Numbered from the stretch's first letter, positions 12,500-25,699 are shown. The stretch: 64,000 nt of DNA from Lutjanus erythropterus (GCA_020091685.1 CM034599.1:35355408-35419407); one strand, 5' to 3'. Notes: generated from the letters alone by a model not told the origin. Numbers and translations are program-made.

Positions 12500-13630
12500 G
12501 TATGAACATAGTTTGAATATGCTATCAATGCTGTGTGAATAGCAAAGAATAAGACGTCACCATGCGGTGAAAAACTGCACGGAAGTCCCGTTCCACAGTT
12601 AACAGATCATGTGGTATTGGACTGACGTACTTGCTGAAACCTCATGCCACATTTTAGGCTGTATCAGAGGCATTTTCTGATAATGGCATTGGTATCAGAA
12701 CCACTTGCAAGATCTCGATAGCAGTCCAATCACGGCCACACGCACATATTCCAGTTCTTATGCATTACTGCAAGTGCAATCTAGGTGGATAGCATTTTTG
12801 TCCGGATAAAATATGAAGAATGTAGCAGCAGTGCAACTTGTGAATTCTCTCTCTGCAGATGAGTAAGTTAAATGTCTGTTTATTCATATCGAACATAATT
12901 TTCTTAAGCTTGAAATCAAACCTTATCCGTTTTGGGGATACCCCCATAAAAAAGCTGCTGTGGATCATGCAAAATGTGTCGCCTTCCAACCTCATTAATT
13001 ACTCTCTTGTCCTCCCTGTTGACCGCTTTGATGACAGGAAGCAGAGACTTGGACGTCAGCATTGATTTTGATCAGATAAAACATGTTGGAGGTGAAGTGC
13101 ACAAAACTTCACTAAAACAGAACCAGGGTGAGAGACATGTTGCTCAGCTCGTTTGCTGATGCACGTGGCAGATAAGGACATCCCTACTGAAAAAAAACAA
13201 AAAACAGAGGCAGTCAGCTGTTCGCTCGCCTGTTCAGATCACTTCCAGTTAGGAAGCGGTTTCTCCCTCCCCCTCCATCTTGAATTTTCTTGCATTACTT
13301 CCAGCTACAAAGGTCCACTATCCCAATAAGGTAGTCCATAATTTATACTCTGGGGCTGGGCTATATTCACTTTGATTTTCATTCCATCATTACAAATGTG
13401 AAAGCTGACTTGTGGGGAGCGGAGGGGGTGGAAATTGTAATCGTATCTAATGTGAAAACACATCAACGAACAGTGCTCTGACACAGTGCACAGTGTTCAC
13501 ACTAATAAAACAAACTGGACTTTGGCTTCAAATCATCTCAGATCCATGCCTGGGTCCCTGATGTGAAACCTCCCCAAAAATATACATCCACTTTCTAACT
13601 GAGAGTTAAATGAGATTCATAATTCTTTCA
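12500..13630. other. Intergenic, no gene recognised
   Basis: Short overlapping frames on both strands at 12765-13159 match no family I know. No clear repeats. Confidence 0.4.
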
Positions 13631-13639
13631 TGGCATTGC

Positions 13640-13850
13640 ACTAAAGTGATTATTGCAGCTGATTAGCTTAGCTTAGCATAAAAACTGGAAGTACAGGGAA
13701 ACAGCTTTTGGATCCCTCCAAGCAAAAGACACGCCAAGAAATAGTCCTGCACATAAATCACCTGTCAAATCACATATCATTCTTACACTTAAATATTATG
13801 CCAAGCTAAGCTAACAGGTTGGTATCTGTAGCATCCTATAATCTGAATTT
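13640..13850. repeat. Dispersed repeat fragment with inverted GCTTAGC ends
   Basis: Starts with GATTAGCTTAGCTTAGCAT and ends with CCAAGCTAAGCTAACAGG, which are inverted relatives. The core resembles a repeat frequent in percomorph genomes (AGCTTAGCATAAA...). Confidence 0.45.
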
Positions 13851-14564
13851 TTCCTTTAAATTGATTTGACGATCAATATAAGGCATCAAAAGCATCTGTC
13901 ACTTTAAATGAGGGATTCAATACAAATTTAAAACTAAAACATTCTAGTGTGTTGAAGTTTGCACTTTTCTAATGCCGGCATGTTAATCACAGATGCTTCA
14001 GTGGTGTCACTGAGCGTGCAGCAGTTTCTCTTCCTGACATTTAGCTCTATTGTCTATCAGCTCCGCCATCTCTGCAGGGAATTTCTTTTGTTATTTGTCA
14101 CTACTATGTACACTGATCCAAAACTGCTGCCAGTAACTCAGTCATTGTCAAACAATAAATTGTTCTGTTTGAACAGTAGCAGTCTGCCATTTGCATTCAT
14201 AGCATGAAAATACAACTTTGTTGGTATTGTTTTTACCCTATAATCTGTGTGTGCGTGTGTGTGTATGTCATCATGGCAAAATGTGGTCCTAGGGATACCT
14301 ACTGTGGCAGGCTGTCTGTCTGTGGAAAGATTTGGTGATTTGAGATGGGTCCGAGCAAGAGTGCTGGAAATTTAGGGTTGGAGGGGGATAATTATAGTCA
14401 AGCTCCACCTATTGGCAACAGGAAATTATAGGCCCTATGGAGAGGTCCTACAAACTTTCAATTTGCATCAGTGCATGCTACTATCCTAAAATCAAGCCTG
14501 ATTTCAGCCTAAATGAAGAAAAGGTGAGGTTCTGCTTTGCACAGAGACATCCGGTAGGGCAACT

Positions 14565-14725
14565 TTCTACTTTTCTACTTTGAGGACATTTCACAGCCTG
14601 TACTCTTTTCTTTTTGCTTGAGTAAAGAAGCTGAATCAATACTTCTACTTTTACCACAGTCTGTTTTTACTATCTGTGCTTCTACTTCACTAAGGAATGT
14701 CTGTACTTCTGCCACCTGACACCTG
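14565..14725 (-). repeat. hAT-MITE fragment (GAGTAAAG...TACTTCT type)
   Basis: Contains CTTGAGTAAAGAAGCTGAAT and repeated ACTTCTACTT words. It closely matches 45555-45680 and the ends of the complete element at 57472-58809. Confidence 0.5.
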
Positions 14726-14830
14726 CCACCTTGACAAGACATTTTATTAAAAAACAGAAATCTCAACTTCATGGTCATTAGGATACACGTTCACACAATT
14801 GATGAAATTCTGTACCTTCAAATAGTTGAT

Positions 14831-15063
14831 ACCTGATATGTGATAATCAGCCTCCATGAAAACTCCACGGGCTCATTTTCAGTCCACTTCCTGTCACCTC
14901 TTCTCTTGTTTTACCAACACCTTCCTCTCTTTCTGTGTCTCTCTCTTCCCTTGATCTTGATTCTTGTCTTGTCAAGTTGTCATTCTGTCTCTTTTTCTCT
15001 TTCCACAGTATTTCTCTTTCATGTCCCCTCAACTAAATCTCTTTTGCATCACTCATCTGCTGG
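14831..15063 (+). repeat. Direct duplication, copy 1
   Basis: A 233-bp segment nearly identical to 17304-17520 in the same orientation. It differs by scattered substitutions and by a pyrimidine-rich stretch of under 20 bases missing from copy 2. Confidence 0.93.
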
Positions 15064-15430
15064 TGAGGTGATATGACACTAAAAAAAACAAAATGTCAGC
15101 CTCCTTAGGTCAGGGGCGCATCAAAGATTCAACCTCTGGGGATGATGAATGTCTCTACCAAATTTCATGGCAGTGCAGGCACTTTACAGCTTTTAAATGC
15201 TTCATAGCATTTAACTTAAAGTGAGGCAGGTTACACGGTAGTTTCTTCAGGTTGTTAGGTGCAATCCTCCCACACCACCAGACTAGACGGGAGAGATTTG
15301 CTCTCTATTCAGGAAGGAAGCTTCATCATGTTGGAGGTGGACAGCCCTGCTGACTGATGGCTGGTATCTAATGAAAATGCCAATATAAGCCTAAGATATC
15401 AGAAAATCTGAATATATACTGTTGTAGCAA

Positions 15431-15432
<2 letters not shown>

Positions 15433-15487
<55 letters not shown>
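15433..15487. repeat. (GT)n microsatellite
   Basis: 55 bp of uninterrupted GT. It is followed 181 bp later by an AC run on the same strand. Confidence 0.99.
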
Positions 15488-15488
<1 letters not shown>

Positions 15489-15662
15489 AGCAGAGCGGAT
15501 GGTGGTGTTGGTGCTCCTGGCTGGTTATTATGTCCTCAATGTGCGAGGCAGTGATGCTTATGACAGTGAAGTGAAATGATAGTCCTTCAATTTGTCTCTG
15601 GAGAGACGCCTCCCAGGATCCAAGACTCTCCACCACCTGCCTCTGCTCTCTTTCTCTCTCTC

Positions 15663-15668
<6 letters not shown>

Positions 15669-15732
<64 letters not shown>
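15669..15732. repeat. (AC)n microsatellite
   Basis: 64 bp of uninterrupted AC preceded by a CT-rich run (15648-15667). Frames of Thr-His repeats across it are artefacts. Confidence 0.99.
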
Positions 15733-15734
<2 letters not shown>

Positions 15735-16344
15735 TACCAGACAAAGAGAGCATACAAAATCACTTACTCATGGATATTAACACACTTAACGCCAACATTA
15801 ATGCACAGACAGACTTAATAATCCCACACAAATGCGGATGCATACATCCACATTTGTAAAGGTGTCCACTGACTGAATGCCACGCTTCAGGCCTGGTCAT
15901 TACAGCTTTCAAAACAGAGACATTTTGCAGCATAATCTGTTCATTTGAATAGAATCTGTGCTGTCAGTGGATTCACTCGAGGGGACAAAGTACAACTGTG
16001 GGGCCCTTTTTTTTGAGCCAAGCTCTACTTTGGTGATCCTCTATTGCAGACATTTGACTTTTGAATAATCTCTTTGAACTTATTATTCCCTTTGTGGCCA
16101 AGTGACACTTTGGGAGGTTATAGTTGAAAAGCAGTGGTTTGAACGACGTGTTGTTGTCTTAAAAATCAAAAAATGTTCGTACACAATTCAAGCAATGTAA
16201 TAAAATATGAGAATAAAATCTGAATACAACTAAAAATCCAGCCTTGGAATAACAAAACCAGTATTTCCAATAAGTTGTATTATTAGTTGTTGACTATTAT
16301 GCGTTTAATTTGTAGTTTTTTGTATGCTCACACAACAACAACAC

Positions 16345-16382
16345 TTTTAACAAAGTGCAACTGTTGTTGCACTTTGTTAAAA
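16345..16382. repeat. Perfect 17-bp inverted repeat with 4-nt loop
   Basis: Left arm TTTTAACAAAGTGCAAC, loop TGTT, right arm GTTGCACTTTGTTAAAA, with no mismatch. Confidence 0.95.
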
Positions 16383-16629
16383 ATCATTTAGATTTCGATG
16401 ATTGACGTGAAGAAATGTGAAGCCAAAGCATCTTGATTACCCCCTAAAGGCTGGTCATAAACCCCTCCCCCACCATTTTAATAAAGAAAACATGGGCTAA
16501 ACTAAACTAAACTAACATGTTTTCTAGCTATGTTTTCCGTCATAGCTCTTATCATGCTAACATTTGCTCAAGCGTCTATTTGTCTGATAAGTTTGGTTTT
16601 AATTTGATTCTATAATAAGCAGGATTAAG

Positions 16630-16727
16630 TCATGATTGACAATTGAACTCTGCTTGCGACTGAGCCGGCTTGATGTAAGGGTGGGAACTGAGAGGCGCGG
16701 CTCCAACCCTGGTCACTACTCTTGCTC
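16630..16727 (+). repeat. Dispersed repeat family C, copy 1
   Basis: CATGATTGACAATTGAACTC, then GGGTGGGAACTGAGAG and GGCTCCAACCCTGGTCACTA parallel the segment at 43953-44047 in the same orientation. Confidence 0.75.
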
Positions 16728-17303
16728 CAAATGACATCACCATGCAAGAACGGCTCGTATGCGGGATATTTTGGTGGGAGGAAATGGAAGGGTCCATCTT
16801 TATTTATGGTTTCTTTGCTGCAGTGGATGGCATTTTGTTTTATAAAAGAGTAAGCCTGCAGTAACATGTTTGATGAATGAAATGCTGAATGAGAGATTAC
16901 AATGAGTTACAAATACTAAACCCAAATGGCTTTTTGACACAAGCTAAGATTTTTTTCCCATTGGTTTTTGGATTAGTGCAGCAAATAAACTCTGTGGCAA
17001 ACAAAAGTTTATGGTCCTTACACATTTTCTTCAGCAAGATAATCTTCACAAATCAGCATGACTTTTATGATTATTAAAGCATAAATGCAGTCGCCAAAAG
17101 TAAAAACCTAACATTGATGTGCAACAAATCACACGCACACTGACGAGAATGAAGACGAAACTCATCTTTCCTCTTCCTTCCCTGCTCCCACCCCACTCTC
17201 TCTGACACCCTTCACCAAATGTGGAAGAAGGGTAGTTGCAGAGACTCACAATGTATTGTCACAAGCTGCTGAGCCGCAGGCGCTACCCAGGGACTGATGG
17301 AGC

Positions 17304-17520
17304 ACCTGAGATGTGATAATCAGCCTCCATGAAAACTCCCCAGGCTCATTTTCAATCCACTTCCTTCCACCTCTTCTCTTGTTTTCCCAACACCTTTCTC
17401 TCTTCCCTTCATCTCGATTCTTGTCTTGTCAAGTTGTCACTCTGTCTCTTTTTCTCTTTCCACAGTATTTATCTCTCATGTCCCCTCAACTAAATCTCTT
17501 TTGCATCACTCGTCTGCTGG
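17304..17520 (+). repeat. Direct duplication, copy 2
   Basis: A 217-bp partner of 14831-15063. Both copies keep a pyrimidine tract ending TTCTCTTTCCACAG, identical to a 3' splice site consensus, but no coding exon follows. Confidence 0.93.
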
Positions 17521-17929
17521 CTCCTGTCTTCTGTTCCTCCCTCCTACCCCCTCCACTCCATCCTTCTATGTCCTGTTGACTTCCATGTTGTCATTAATAG
17601 TCTGTAACTGTCCCTCAGAGCATCTGTTCTGCAGCCTTGGCTGATAGCCAGGCACAGACATCAAATTACTGTCTAGATGCTGCTGATCAATGACTGAACT
17701 TTTCAGTGACATAATGCATTTATAATTTAAAAGGTAAGTAAATGGAAAAGTTACTTTAACTTTAGACTGATTCCATGCTTTCCTTTGAGTCTGGCGTATT
17801 TCACTGGATAAAAGCATATATTCTGATTTATATGATTTATGTCAAAGTGTTGTCACTTGAGTCAGTGGTTGGGTCTGAAGACTGTAAGTTTGAAAATGAA
17901 AACTGTCAGGGGATATGGAGTTAGAAAAA

Positions 17930-18310
17930 GCTGTGAGGTACTGTGTATTACCTACATTAGATGGCTGTCTGCACCCTGCTGTGGGTAATGTAATGCTGTG
18001 AACAGGGTCAGCTACAAAACATATTTTAGCCATGTAAAAAAATCAATATCAGTTGAAATGTATGCTATATTTAGAATATTTTCCCCACTTTCCCCTGCCA
18101 TCAGACAGCTTTCTCTGATGGGAAACTGCCATTATATGAACTGTTATATTACTCTTTCCAAAGCTACCACACTCCTATGGCAAACACAATTATTTTACCT
18201 CACAGAACACAGCAGTTGCTGGTCTACTGCTTCCTTGATTGGTTAGTTTTATTGTGTGTGTGTGTGTGTCATTGTGTGACTTTGGTGAATCTGAACTAGC
18301 CCTTTAAACC
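17930..18310 (+). repeat. Dispersed repeat family D, copy 1 (right end)
   Basis: Contains AGGGTCAGCTACAAAACAT, TGTATGCTATATTTAGAAT, CACAGAACACAGCAGTTGCT and ends GAATCTGAACTAGCCCTTTAA. The end is the inverse of the start of copy 2 (TTAAAGGGATAGTTCAGATT), so the family has terminal inverted repeats. Confidence 0.7.
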
Positions 18311-18345
18311 ACTAACTTTCACTCTCTTTTTTGAAAAAAACTCCT

Positions 18346-18765
18346 TAAAGGGATAGTTCAGATTTATTTAACTGGAGTTGTATGACTTACTTATTGATAT
18401 ACAGTGTATTACCTCCAGTAGATGGTGGTACCACCACCCACTGTTTGAAGAAGCAGCAGGAATACCAGTATAGGAAGTTAAGCAATGAACTGTACTGGAC
18501 AGGGTCAGCAGCAAAAAACACTGTCTAGAAAATAAGTATCATTTTAAATGTACACTATATTTAGAATTAACCACTACCTTAATGTCGTACAACCTCTTTT
18601 GATTGGAAGGTGTTGTTATTTCAGGAAAATATCACTCTCTCCAAATGCACCAGACTCCTTTGGCAAAACAGTAATTTTACCTTGCAGAACATGGGAGTTG
18701 CTGGTCTGCCGCTGTCTTTATTGGTTAACTTGTTTGTGTTTTTGTGTGACTTTTGTGTTTAACTA
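18346..18765 (+). repeat. Dispersed repeat family D, copy 2 (left end and body)
   Basis: Starts TTAAAGGGATAGTTCAGATT and continues through AGGGTCAGCAGCAAAAAACA and CAGAACATGGGAGTTGCTGG. It is in direct orientation with copy 1. Confidence 0.7.
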
Positions 18766-18775
18766 ATTCAAGTTA

Positions 18776-18985
18776 GTTTGAATTCACTGAAGTCACACAA
18801 TAACATAATGAAACTAACCGATTGAGGCAGCGGTAAATCCTTAAGTCAGAGATTTGTGAGGTAAAATTACTGTTCTTGCTAAAGGACTGTGGTTGCTTTG
18901 GAGAGAGCTGTATTTGGCTTATATAATGCAGGTTTCTTGCTGAAAAAGGCTTTCTAACTGCAAGGTAAAGCATTTAAAATATTCT
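18776..18985 (-). repeat. Dispersed repeat family D, copy 3 (inverted)
   Basis: GAATTCACTGAAGTCACACA followed by AACTAACCGATTGAGGCAGC is the reverse complement of the right part of copies 1 and 2. It lies head-to-head with copy 2. Confidence 0.65.
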
Positions 18986-19309
18986 AAATAAAGGCTAGTT
19001 AGTTGACATTATTGATTTGATTAGCTGAATCTCTTTTTTGGAAGTTGGCTTGGCTCTTTTTTACTGTTACTTTACTATGAACTGTGATCCAAAACAATCA
19101 CAAATTGTGGTTTGTACCTGTTCTCCAAAATAATCCTCACTGTCTGAGTAAAGTGTTTAATATGGAATAAGGATAAAAGGTGGGGGGACATGAAGAGGAG
19201 CACAGATGGTGTTACCTGGAGGTTCTGGCTCCTCTGACAGACTTCAGACGTTGGCTCCCTGAATCTCTCTCCACTGGTTTGGAAAATGACAGGAACCAGA
19301 TGCAGCGCA

Positions 19310-19570
19310 GGGCTGAGCTTCCTAAAGGCCGACAGCAGACCTGATCATTATGACCTTTTATTAAAAATCCTACATTGGCTGCAGCCTCTCATATGATTGG
19401 AGGTACTCCCCGATCCAGTGGTCAGCCGAGGTTATTTCTGTATCATGTGTCTGCCCATCATTCCCGTCCATAAAATCTGCAATGAAACGTCCGTCACTGT
19501 GTCCTAATGAGCCGCTGGCTTTCAGTGGAGATATTTACTGTCCCATTGAGGTCTGAACTCAGTTTTAAAG
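19310..19570. promoter_or_regulatory. Candidate conserved non-coding element
   Basis: A repeat-free block of balanced composition (for example CTGATCATTATGACCTTTTA and CATATGATTGGAGGTACTCC). It has no coding frame and no match elsewhere in the window. Inference from texture only. Confidence 0.2.
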
Positions 19571-19599
19571 GCTTTATATCATGACAATAACACTTTTTG

Positions 19600-22500
19600 T
19601 GGGCAAAACACAGAAAATTACTAAATGTAATTATATCAAACATTAACACTAAATGAGTCAGCAGCTTAGAGAACCATAATACTGGCTTTGCATGTTTCAT
19701 CACAGTTCTTTACATTTTTAAAAACCATGCAGCTGTTTTATTGAAATTTGAATGTTTCTGCATTACCAGGCAGCTGTTAGTTTCATTAATTTCAAAATCA
19801 ATTAGACTTGATGTGTATCAAATATATCTGCTCTTAATGGAATAATTTGAGTTGCCCAGTAATTAGCTTATTCGGTTTTATCAGTTAGATGAGATTGCCA
19901 CAGATTTTCAAAATTTTACAACTATTACAATATTGGTTTATAATGCTACTGGTGTAAAATATTGTAGAAAACATGTGGTCACTGCATTTGATGTAATTTA
20001 TGGCAAAATAAGGTCCTATTCACCACAGACTGATGACTGACAATATTAGTATGAGTAACAAATTACACGATATAGGTCAGTGAGTCACCTCAGAACACTG
20101 GTGCTGATTCCATCTAGGTTTCTAAAATGACCTTCAGCATTTTATTCATGTATTTATTTGCCTTCCCATTTCATTATATAAAGTACAAGATCAAATTTAT
20201 ACATGACAGGAAGCCTCTTGGTATTAAAGCTGACAGAAGGTTCAGGCCCACAGCTGAAGGCGGGCCAGCTGTTTATTATGCACGCTGTGTGCTGTGTCTG
20301 AAGGACCATTACAGCACAGTGCATGTTTTTATCTGACACCAGGAGCACACCCAGCCTCTGTTGTGTTTCACCTGTTTGAACACACACACACACACATATT
20401 ACCAAAAGTGGACTATTGTGCTACACTACCAAGTGTGGACCTCTGTTTCTGGTCATTTAAAAAAAGATAAAACAAAACTAGAATAGACCAATTACTTTTA
20501 AGGTCTTTGACTATAATGTTACTGTAAATATGCTCTTTGAAATTTAAAGAAATTTCCAAGGGGGGACTTGCATCCTTGAGTGACGTCTATCTTATCAGTA
20601 TACCACAAAGACTTTCTTTGTTTCTTTCTAAAATGGATAATTCAACTTTTATGTTATTAATTTTCAAAACAATTATCAGGGATACAAATGACCAGTTCAA
20701 CTTAAGTATAAAAAATGTTTTACCTGCAAATCAGAGGTAACTTGGCTGCATGCACTTATATCAACAGCAGTATTAGCAATAACATTTACATCATCTGAGT
20801 TACAATTATATAAAATATATTATTAAACTTATACTTTGAAGATTGATTACATAAATGCATGAATTTTCATTTTCTCTCAGGGGAATTCAAAATTTTCTGT
20901 GTTATTGTAGGTCACATTCACACCATGAAAGAATGTTGAAAACGATGTATGTGAGTGAAAATCCCTGTTCCAGCCTGCAGGGACACTGCTGAGCATGGAC
21001 TCACACACGCTCAGGTCCCCTCTTGACAAAAGTCTAAAAAATTCACCCTTTGTTTTAGACATGATTTTAGCATGATTTAAAGCATGACCAACAGGGGACC
21101 TAAAAATGTCCCGTTGGCTCGGAAGCCCCTTGTTGGTAGTTGCGTGATGACATATAAGTCCACTTTTGGATAGGTATGCAAGTCCACACAGAGATACACA
21201 CACACACTGAGCCTCCTGTCCTCACCCCTTTTTCCTCGTCCTCCTCTCTCTCATCTCCGTGCACCGTTACTCACAGGTCAGAATTCACAGAGACACGGGG
21301 TGAGTCTCTCTCAACATTAGTGAAGCTATACAGCACTTTCTGTGCCAGATGTTTCTTTTCATCCCTTTGTGGCCACTGTTTTTTGATCTAGAGGAAAAAT
21401 GAAAATCCACACACTCACACGTACACCCTCCATTGCTTGAAATGAACACAAACTCATGGTGGTGACTTGTATATCAATACTGTAATTACTCTTTTTCTTC
21501 AGTAGAATACATTAAAATCAATGCCCCGATTTTGGCAAAGAGCACAGTTAAAAACACCCACTGTACAGTAAATGTGACTCCACAAATGGCAGGTAACAAT
21601 GGAGGCAGTAACACAGTCACCTAAGAGCAGCACTCGATACACAAGATTAACTCTTTTTTTCTGTTCAAACAGCAAAAGCATGATTGAATCGGAGAAACGG
21701 AGCAATTTAAAATAAACACTGTCTCAGCCTACATCTCTTTCAGGAATAAGTAAGCATGATAGAAACAGGCAAAACATCAATACAGTATACAAGTCAGACA
21801 TGGCTGTGTCTGAAAAGTGCCTGATAACTTCTTAGTGTGTGTTTCAGATTTATATCTCTTATCCATGTACAGTTTTCCATTACATACAGTGTATGATCAC
21901 ATACTGCCACAGTATCAGTTAGCTGTACACATCCCAGCACAATAGAAATGAAACGCTGACTGTGAGGTTGTAGTGCTGACTTACAGCTTTAAGGGAATTT
22001 GAGGGATTAAGAGAACTCTTGGAGGAACAGTGGGAATTGTATAGCCATATACCTCTGGAGGATATGCATTGAAAGGGCTACAAAGTGTACATGGTTGATT
22101 GGATGCGGATGTAATCACCCTGACATTAAAGCTGGGAGTCAGCATTTTAAAGGATAAGACTGTGGTCTGTTTTTCTCATTGTCAACAAATCCCCAGAGGA
22201 CCAAAAGTCAACAATACTTTAATCCTTCTTGCAAAACTTTCAGACTTCACTAACATTTTGTGCACTAGTGAGCATCCCTAGCAGCAGGGCATGTATGTGG
22301 CATTACTCTAAGATGAACTGCAATTTGCATTTTCACTGTAATAAAGCAACATATTGTGTCACTGACATGTTTTCAAATTGATTATTGCTTTGGTGTTTTT
22401 ATGGTTTTTGTTTAGCCTGGGTCTTCTGAATCACCACCTACATGTCTGATTTCTTCAGCAATTCAAATAGGTCTGGTGTTGTGCCAATTGCTGTTTCCAC

Positions 22501-25150
22501 TGAATGGGGTTTGCGTACAACCAGCACCTACCAGGCCGACTCACAGATTTTGGTGCCCCATTTTGATGCCACATGCCTGAGCTATTGATTGAAATAGATG
22601 CCCTCAGACTTTGCAGGAAACAGGAGTGTATAACTGTACACGCCATTGCTAGTTACCATTACGACAGCACTCTCTCCAGATGGCTCTAGCAGCATGTAGC
22701 CTACCATTAGCTAGTTCACTTTTTTATTCAAATGGAGTGCAACAGCACGTGGGACATGCAAAAATATATTATTAATATATTGTTCAATTACTTTTGCAGG
22801 ATCATGTGATGCACACTGCATGTCATCTCTAAACACTTGTTCAGGAGTGTCACAGGTACCCTGAAATAACAAGAATTTGGTCCATTAGATTTAATAAATA
22901 TTTGAAAGTTTTTAAGAGCTATATCAGGAAATTATAGCAAGAAATCCGCTGGCTCAGCCAGGGAAACTCTCTATTTCAGCCAGAGAAGGACTATAGTGCG
23001 CATGCTCTCAACCCAAAAATCAGGAAGCCTGAAAAATGTTGTCATGTGCCTGGTGTGCTACGTTCATTGGAATGAATGGGCGCTGTACACTACCCAGTTC
23101 TGGTAATACATCCATGCTGGCCAACCACCTAGAGGCGTGCATTAAAAACTGCTGAAAAGTTGTGAGATACATGAATGGAATTCATGTTCTTTTTGAAAGT
23201 TTCTCTCTGTCAATCAAACTAACCACCCATATAAGAAGTTAGGTATCAAAAAACCTGACTTCATGAGTGACATGAAACAACATCAAACTTTGCTGGGATT
23301 TGTTGACAATAAGAAAAATATAGAATGCTGACACTCATCCTTTAAATTCAAGTTATATTACAGATTGAATGCGCAGGAGTACAGAGTGAAAACAAACTTG
23401 TCCCAATACACACAAATGCAGACACTGACCCTCAACCTTCTGTGTACTTTGTACTTCTACTCTGTACTATGGCAAACCCAGTACGGCTGTTAAATGCCAC
23501 TGCACTAAGGCTAAAGTAAGGTTAATGCATGTTGATCCAAATAATGTAAGCAGTAGCTCACCGTGTCTGGAATAAAGTTTCCCGTATGTGGCAGATTCAG
23601 TAAAAGCAGTGATATGCAGTTTTCAGACACAGCCATTAACACGGTGAGGAGGAGGTATATGACCATTTGTATTAGAACAGGCACAACTGTAAGAAGATGT
23701 CTCTTCGTGGCACAAAATTGGCATCCATTCACTTTTTTTCTCACACAGTCCTGTGTGCTGTGATACTGTACATACATCTTTCCATGATTTCATTAACATT
23801 TTACAACACAATGCAGATACAAACATTTTCATATCATGGTTAAAGGTGAGTTCTCTTTTCAGCTCATAATCAAAAAGTCACATTCAAAAGTATAATAGAT
23901 TCACAAACAAGACCACTGGAAAGGCTGGAATTTGTGCAAGATAAAGAAAACAAGAAAATAGGTAGAGTATTTTCACAAAGCAACAATACTGAGCTGAACT
24001 GTAGCAACACACATCTTTACACTGAATATATATTGCAGAGGGGCGGTCCGGGACCAGGGGACATGTGGATGACCTGTGCTCCATTATCAGCAACCGAGCT
24101 TCTTTTAATTTGATTTTCTACTAGATGAGGTTTACATGTTTTCATGTTTCATGTTATTTTTCTCATGTTCTCCTGTCTCCTAAATTTGCATGGTCAGAAA
24201 TGTTGGAAGTCTTGTAAATGTGGTGGAGTTTGGTGAAAGCAAATACAAAACACTAGATACAGCACAGGTTTAATATTTGTGCCTTGTTTTTTAAATATAG
24301 TTGATATTGTTATAGAACATTTCTATGTTGCCAGATCTCACAAGAAGGCTTTGCCAAAGCAGAGACAGGTCTCGAACAAAGCTAATTTTCTTGACTTAAT
24401 CCTGATATTCTGTTTGTCATAGTTTTAGTGTCTGAATGTTTGTGGGATATGTGGTTTGTGAAAAATGGGTCCAATATTTACTTAGGTGACTTTGAGGAGA
24501 AGGAATCACTCATAATATGTGATCACGCTCACTTCTGCCATTGGTTTGAATACACTCAGGACCTGCTGTTAGTCTCTTAAAGGTGCAGGGCAATGGTGAA
24601 ACCCAAGTGACACAGATACAGGAAATATGCAAATGCATTGGACACAGAAGGGCTTTGGCGGTTTGGGGGTCGTGAATGAGAGCCAATAGTAGTTTTTCCT
24701 TTTATTTATTTATTTGCACTTTTTTTAATTTGCACTATTGACTTTATTTTTCGCAAACAATTGTGTGTAATGAAAGGGATTTTTTTTTGTTATATTGTTA
24801 TATTGTTTATGAACAAAAACTGAACAAAACTCTCAACTGAAAAAGTAAAATTTAAATTTAAAACATTTCTCAGTGCTCGGTTCTCCAGTAATGATTTTGC
24901 AAATGTTTGCAAATTGAGTTTGTTGATAAAATTGCAAATATTGAGTTAGTTAATACAAAGTAATTTTTATTTGCCTAAAATCTTTGTCCTATGTTTTATT
25001 ATGATCATAATCATGATCAACTAATTAAAGGAAAAATCACAAATTCATTCAATGATCATGAAAATTCAAATTTTCAATTTTCATTCAAATTTGCACATTG
25101 ATGATGCACTCACTTCATAAACTATGACGCATTGCTCTCCCCCTACACAA
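19600..25150. other. Intergenic, no gene recognised
   Basis: AT-rich sequence with short open frames of no recognisable family, including 20877-21203 (108 codons, minus) and 23511-23777. Short CA tracts occur near 20382-20396 and 21197-21208. I see no exon with convincing splice sites. Confidence 0.45.
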
Positions 25151-25179
25151 AAGTAGATAAGCTGCTTTTCTAAGTAAAA

Positions 25180-25265
25180 CATATCAGTATCGGTATCGGC
25201 AATACTGGCTCTGTATTTACTTGGTATCGGATCGATACCAAATTTTGCACTATTGCACATTCCTA
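25180..25265. repeat. TATCGGTATCGG-type dispersed repeat fragment
   Basis: ATCAGTATCGGTATCGGCAA and GGTATCGGATCGATACCAAA are inverted relatives. This resembles an end of a widespread fish DNA-transposon-derived repeat. Confidence 0.4.
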
Positions 25266-25699
25266 CTTTGTAATGCACAAATAAGCAATATAGCACATTA
25301 AAATGAAAATAATAGTCCAATATAACCTTCAATATGGCCACTTGAAGTCAAGTAAGCCATAAAATGCAGAGGCTGTCCTTCACTGCTGTTTGTTTGCTGT
25401 GGTTTTAACCCTTCCAACTCAGAGAATTTCTCTTTATATACTGACACACATGTTGTAATTCACTTCAGATGAAGCATCTCCTGTCTACACATTCTTATAA
25501 ATTACATATTTTTCTCAATGAAGTGCTCTGTGAGTGAATGTAAGGACATCAAATGACTAGCCATGTGTGGCACTCTTGAAACTACTTAGGTCACTATACA
25601 GACAAGTGCACCAATCTGTTCCCTCTTTCACACATATGCACACATGCATGCACAAACATACATGTGTGTTCCTGTGCATGCTTGTGCATGTGTTCGGCT

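Noticed and set aside
14840-17644. Plus-strand frames in both copies of the duplication, rich in Leu and Ser
   Set aside because: The pyrimidine-rich sequence keeps frames open. The copies differ by frame-disrupting changes, so no shared protein is maintained.
20877-21203. 108-codon minus-strand frame
   Set aside because: No family resemblance, and length is within chance expectation for 64 kb of sequence.
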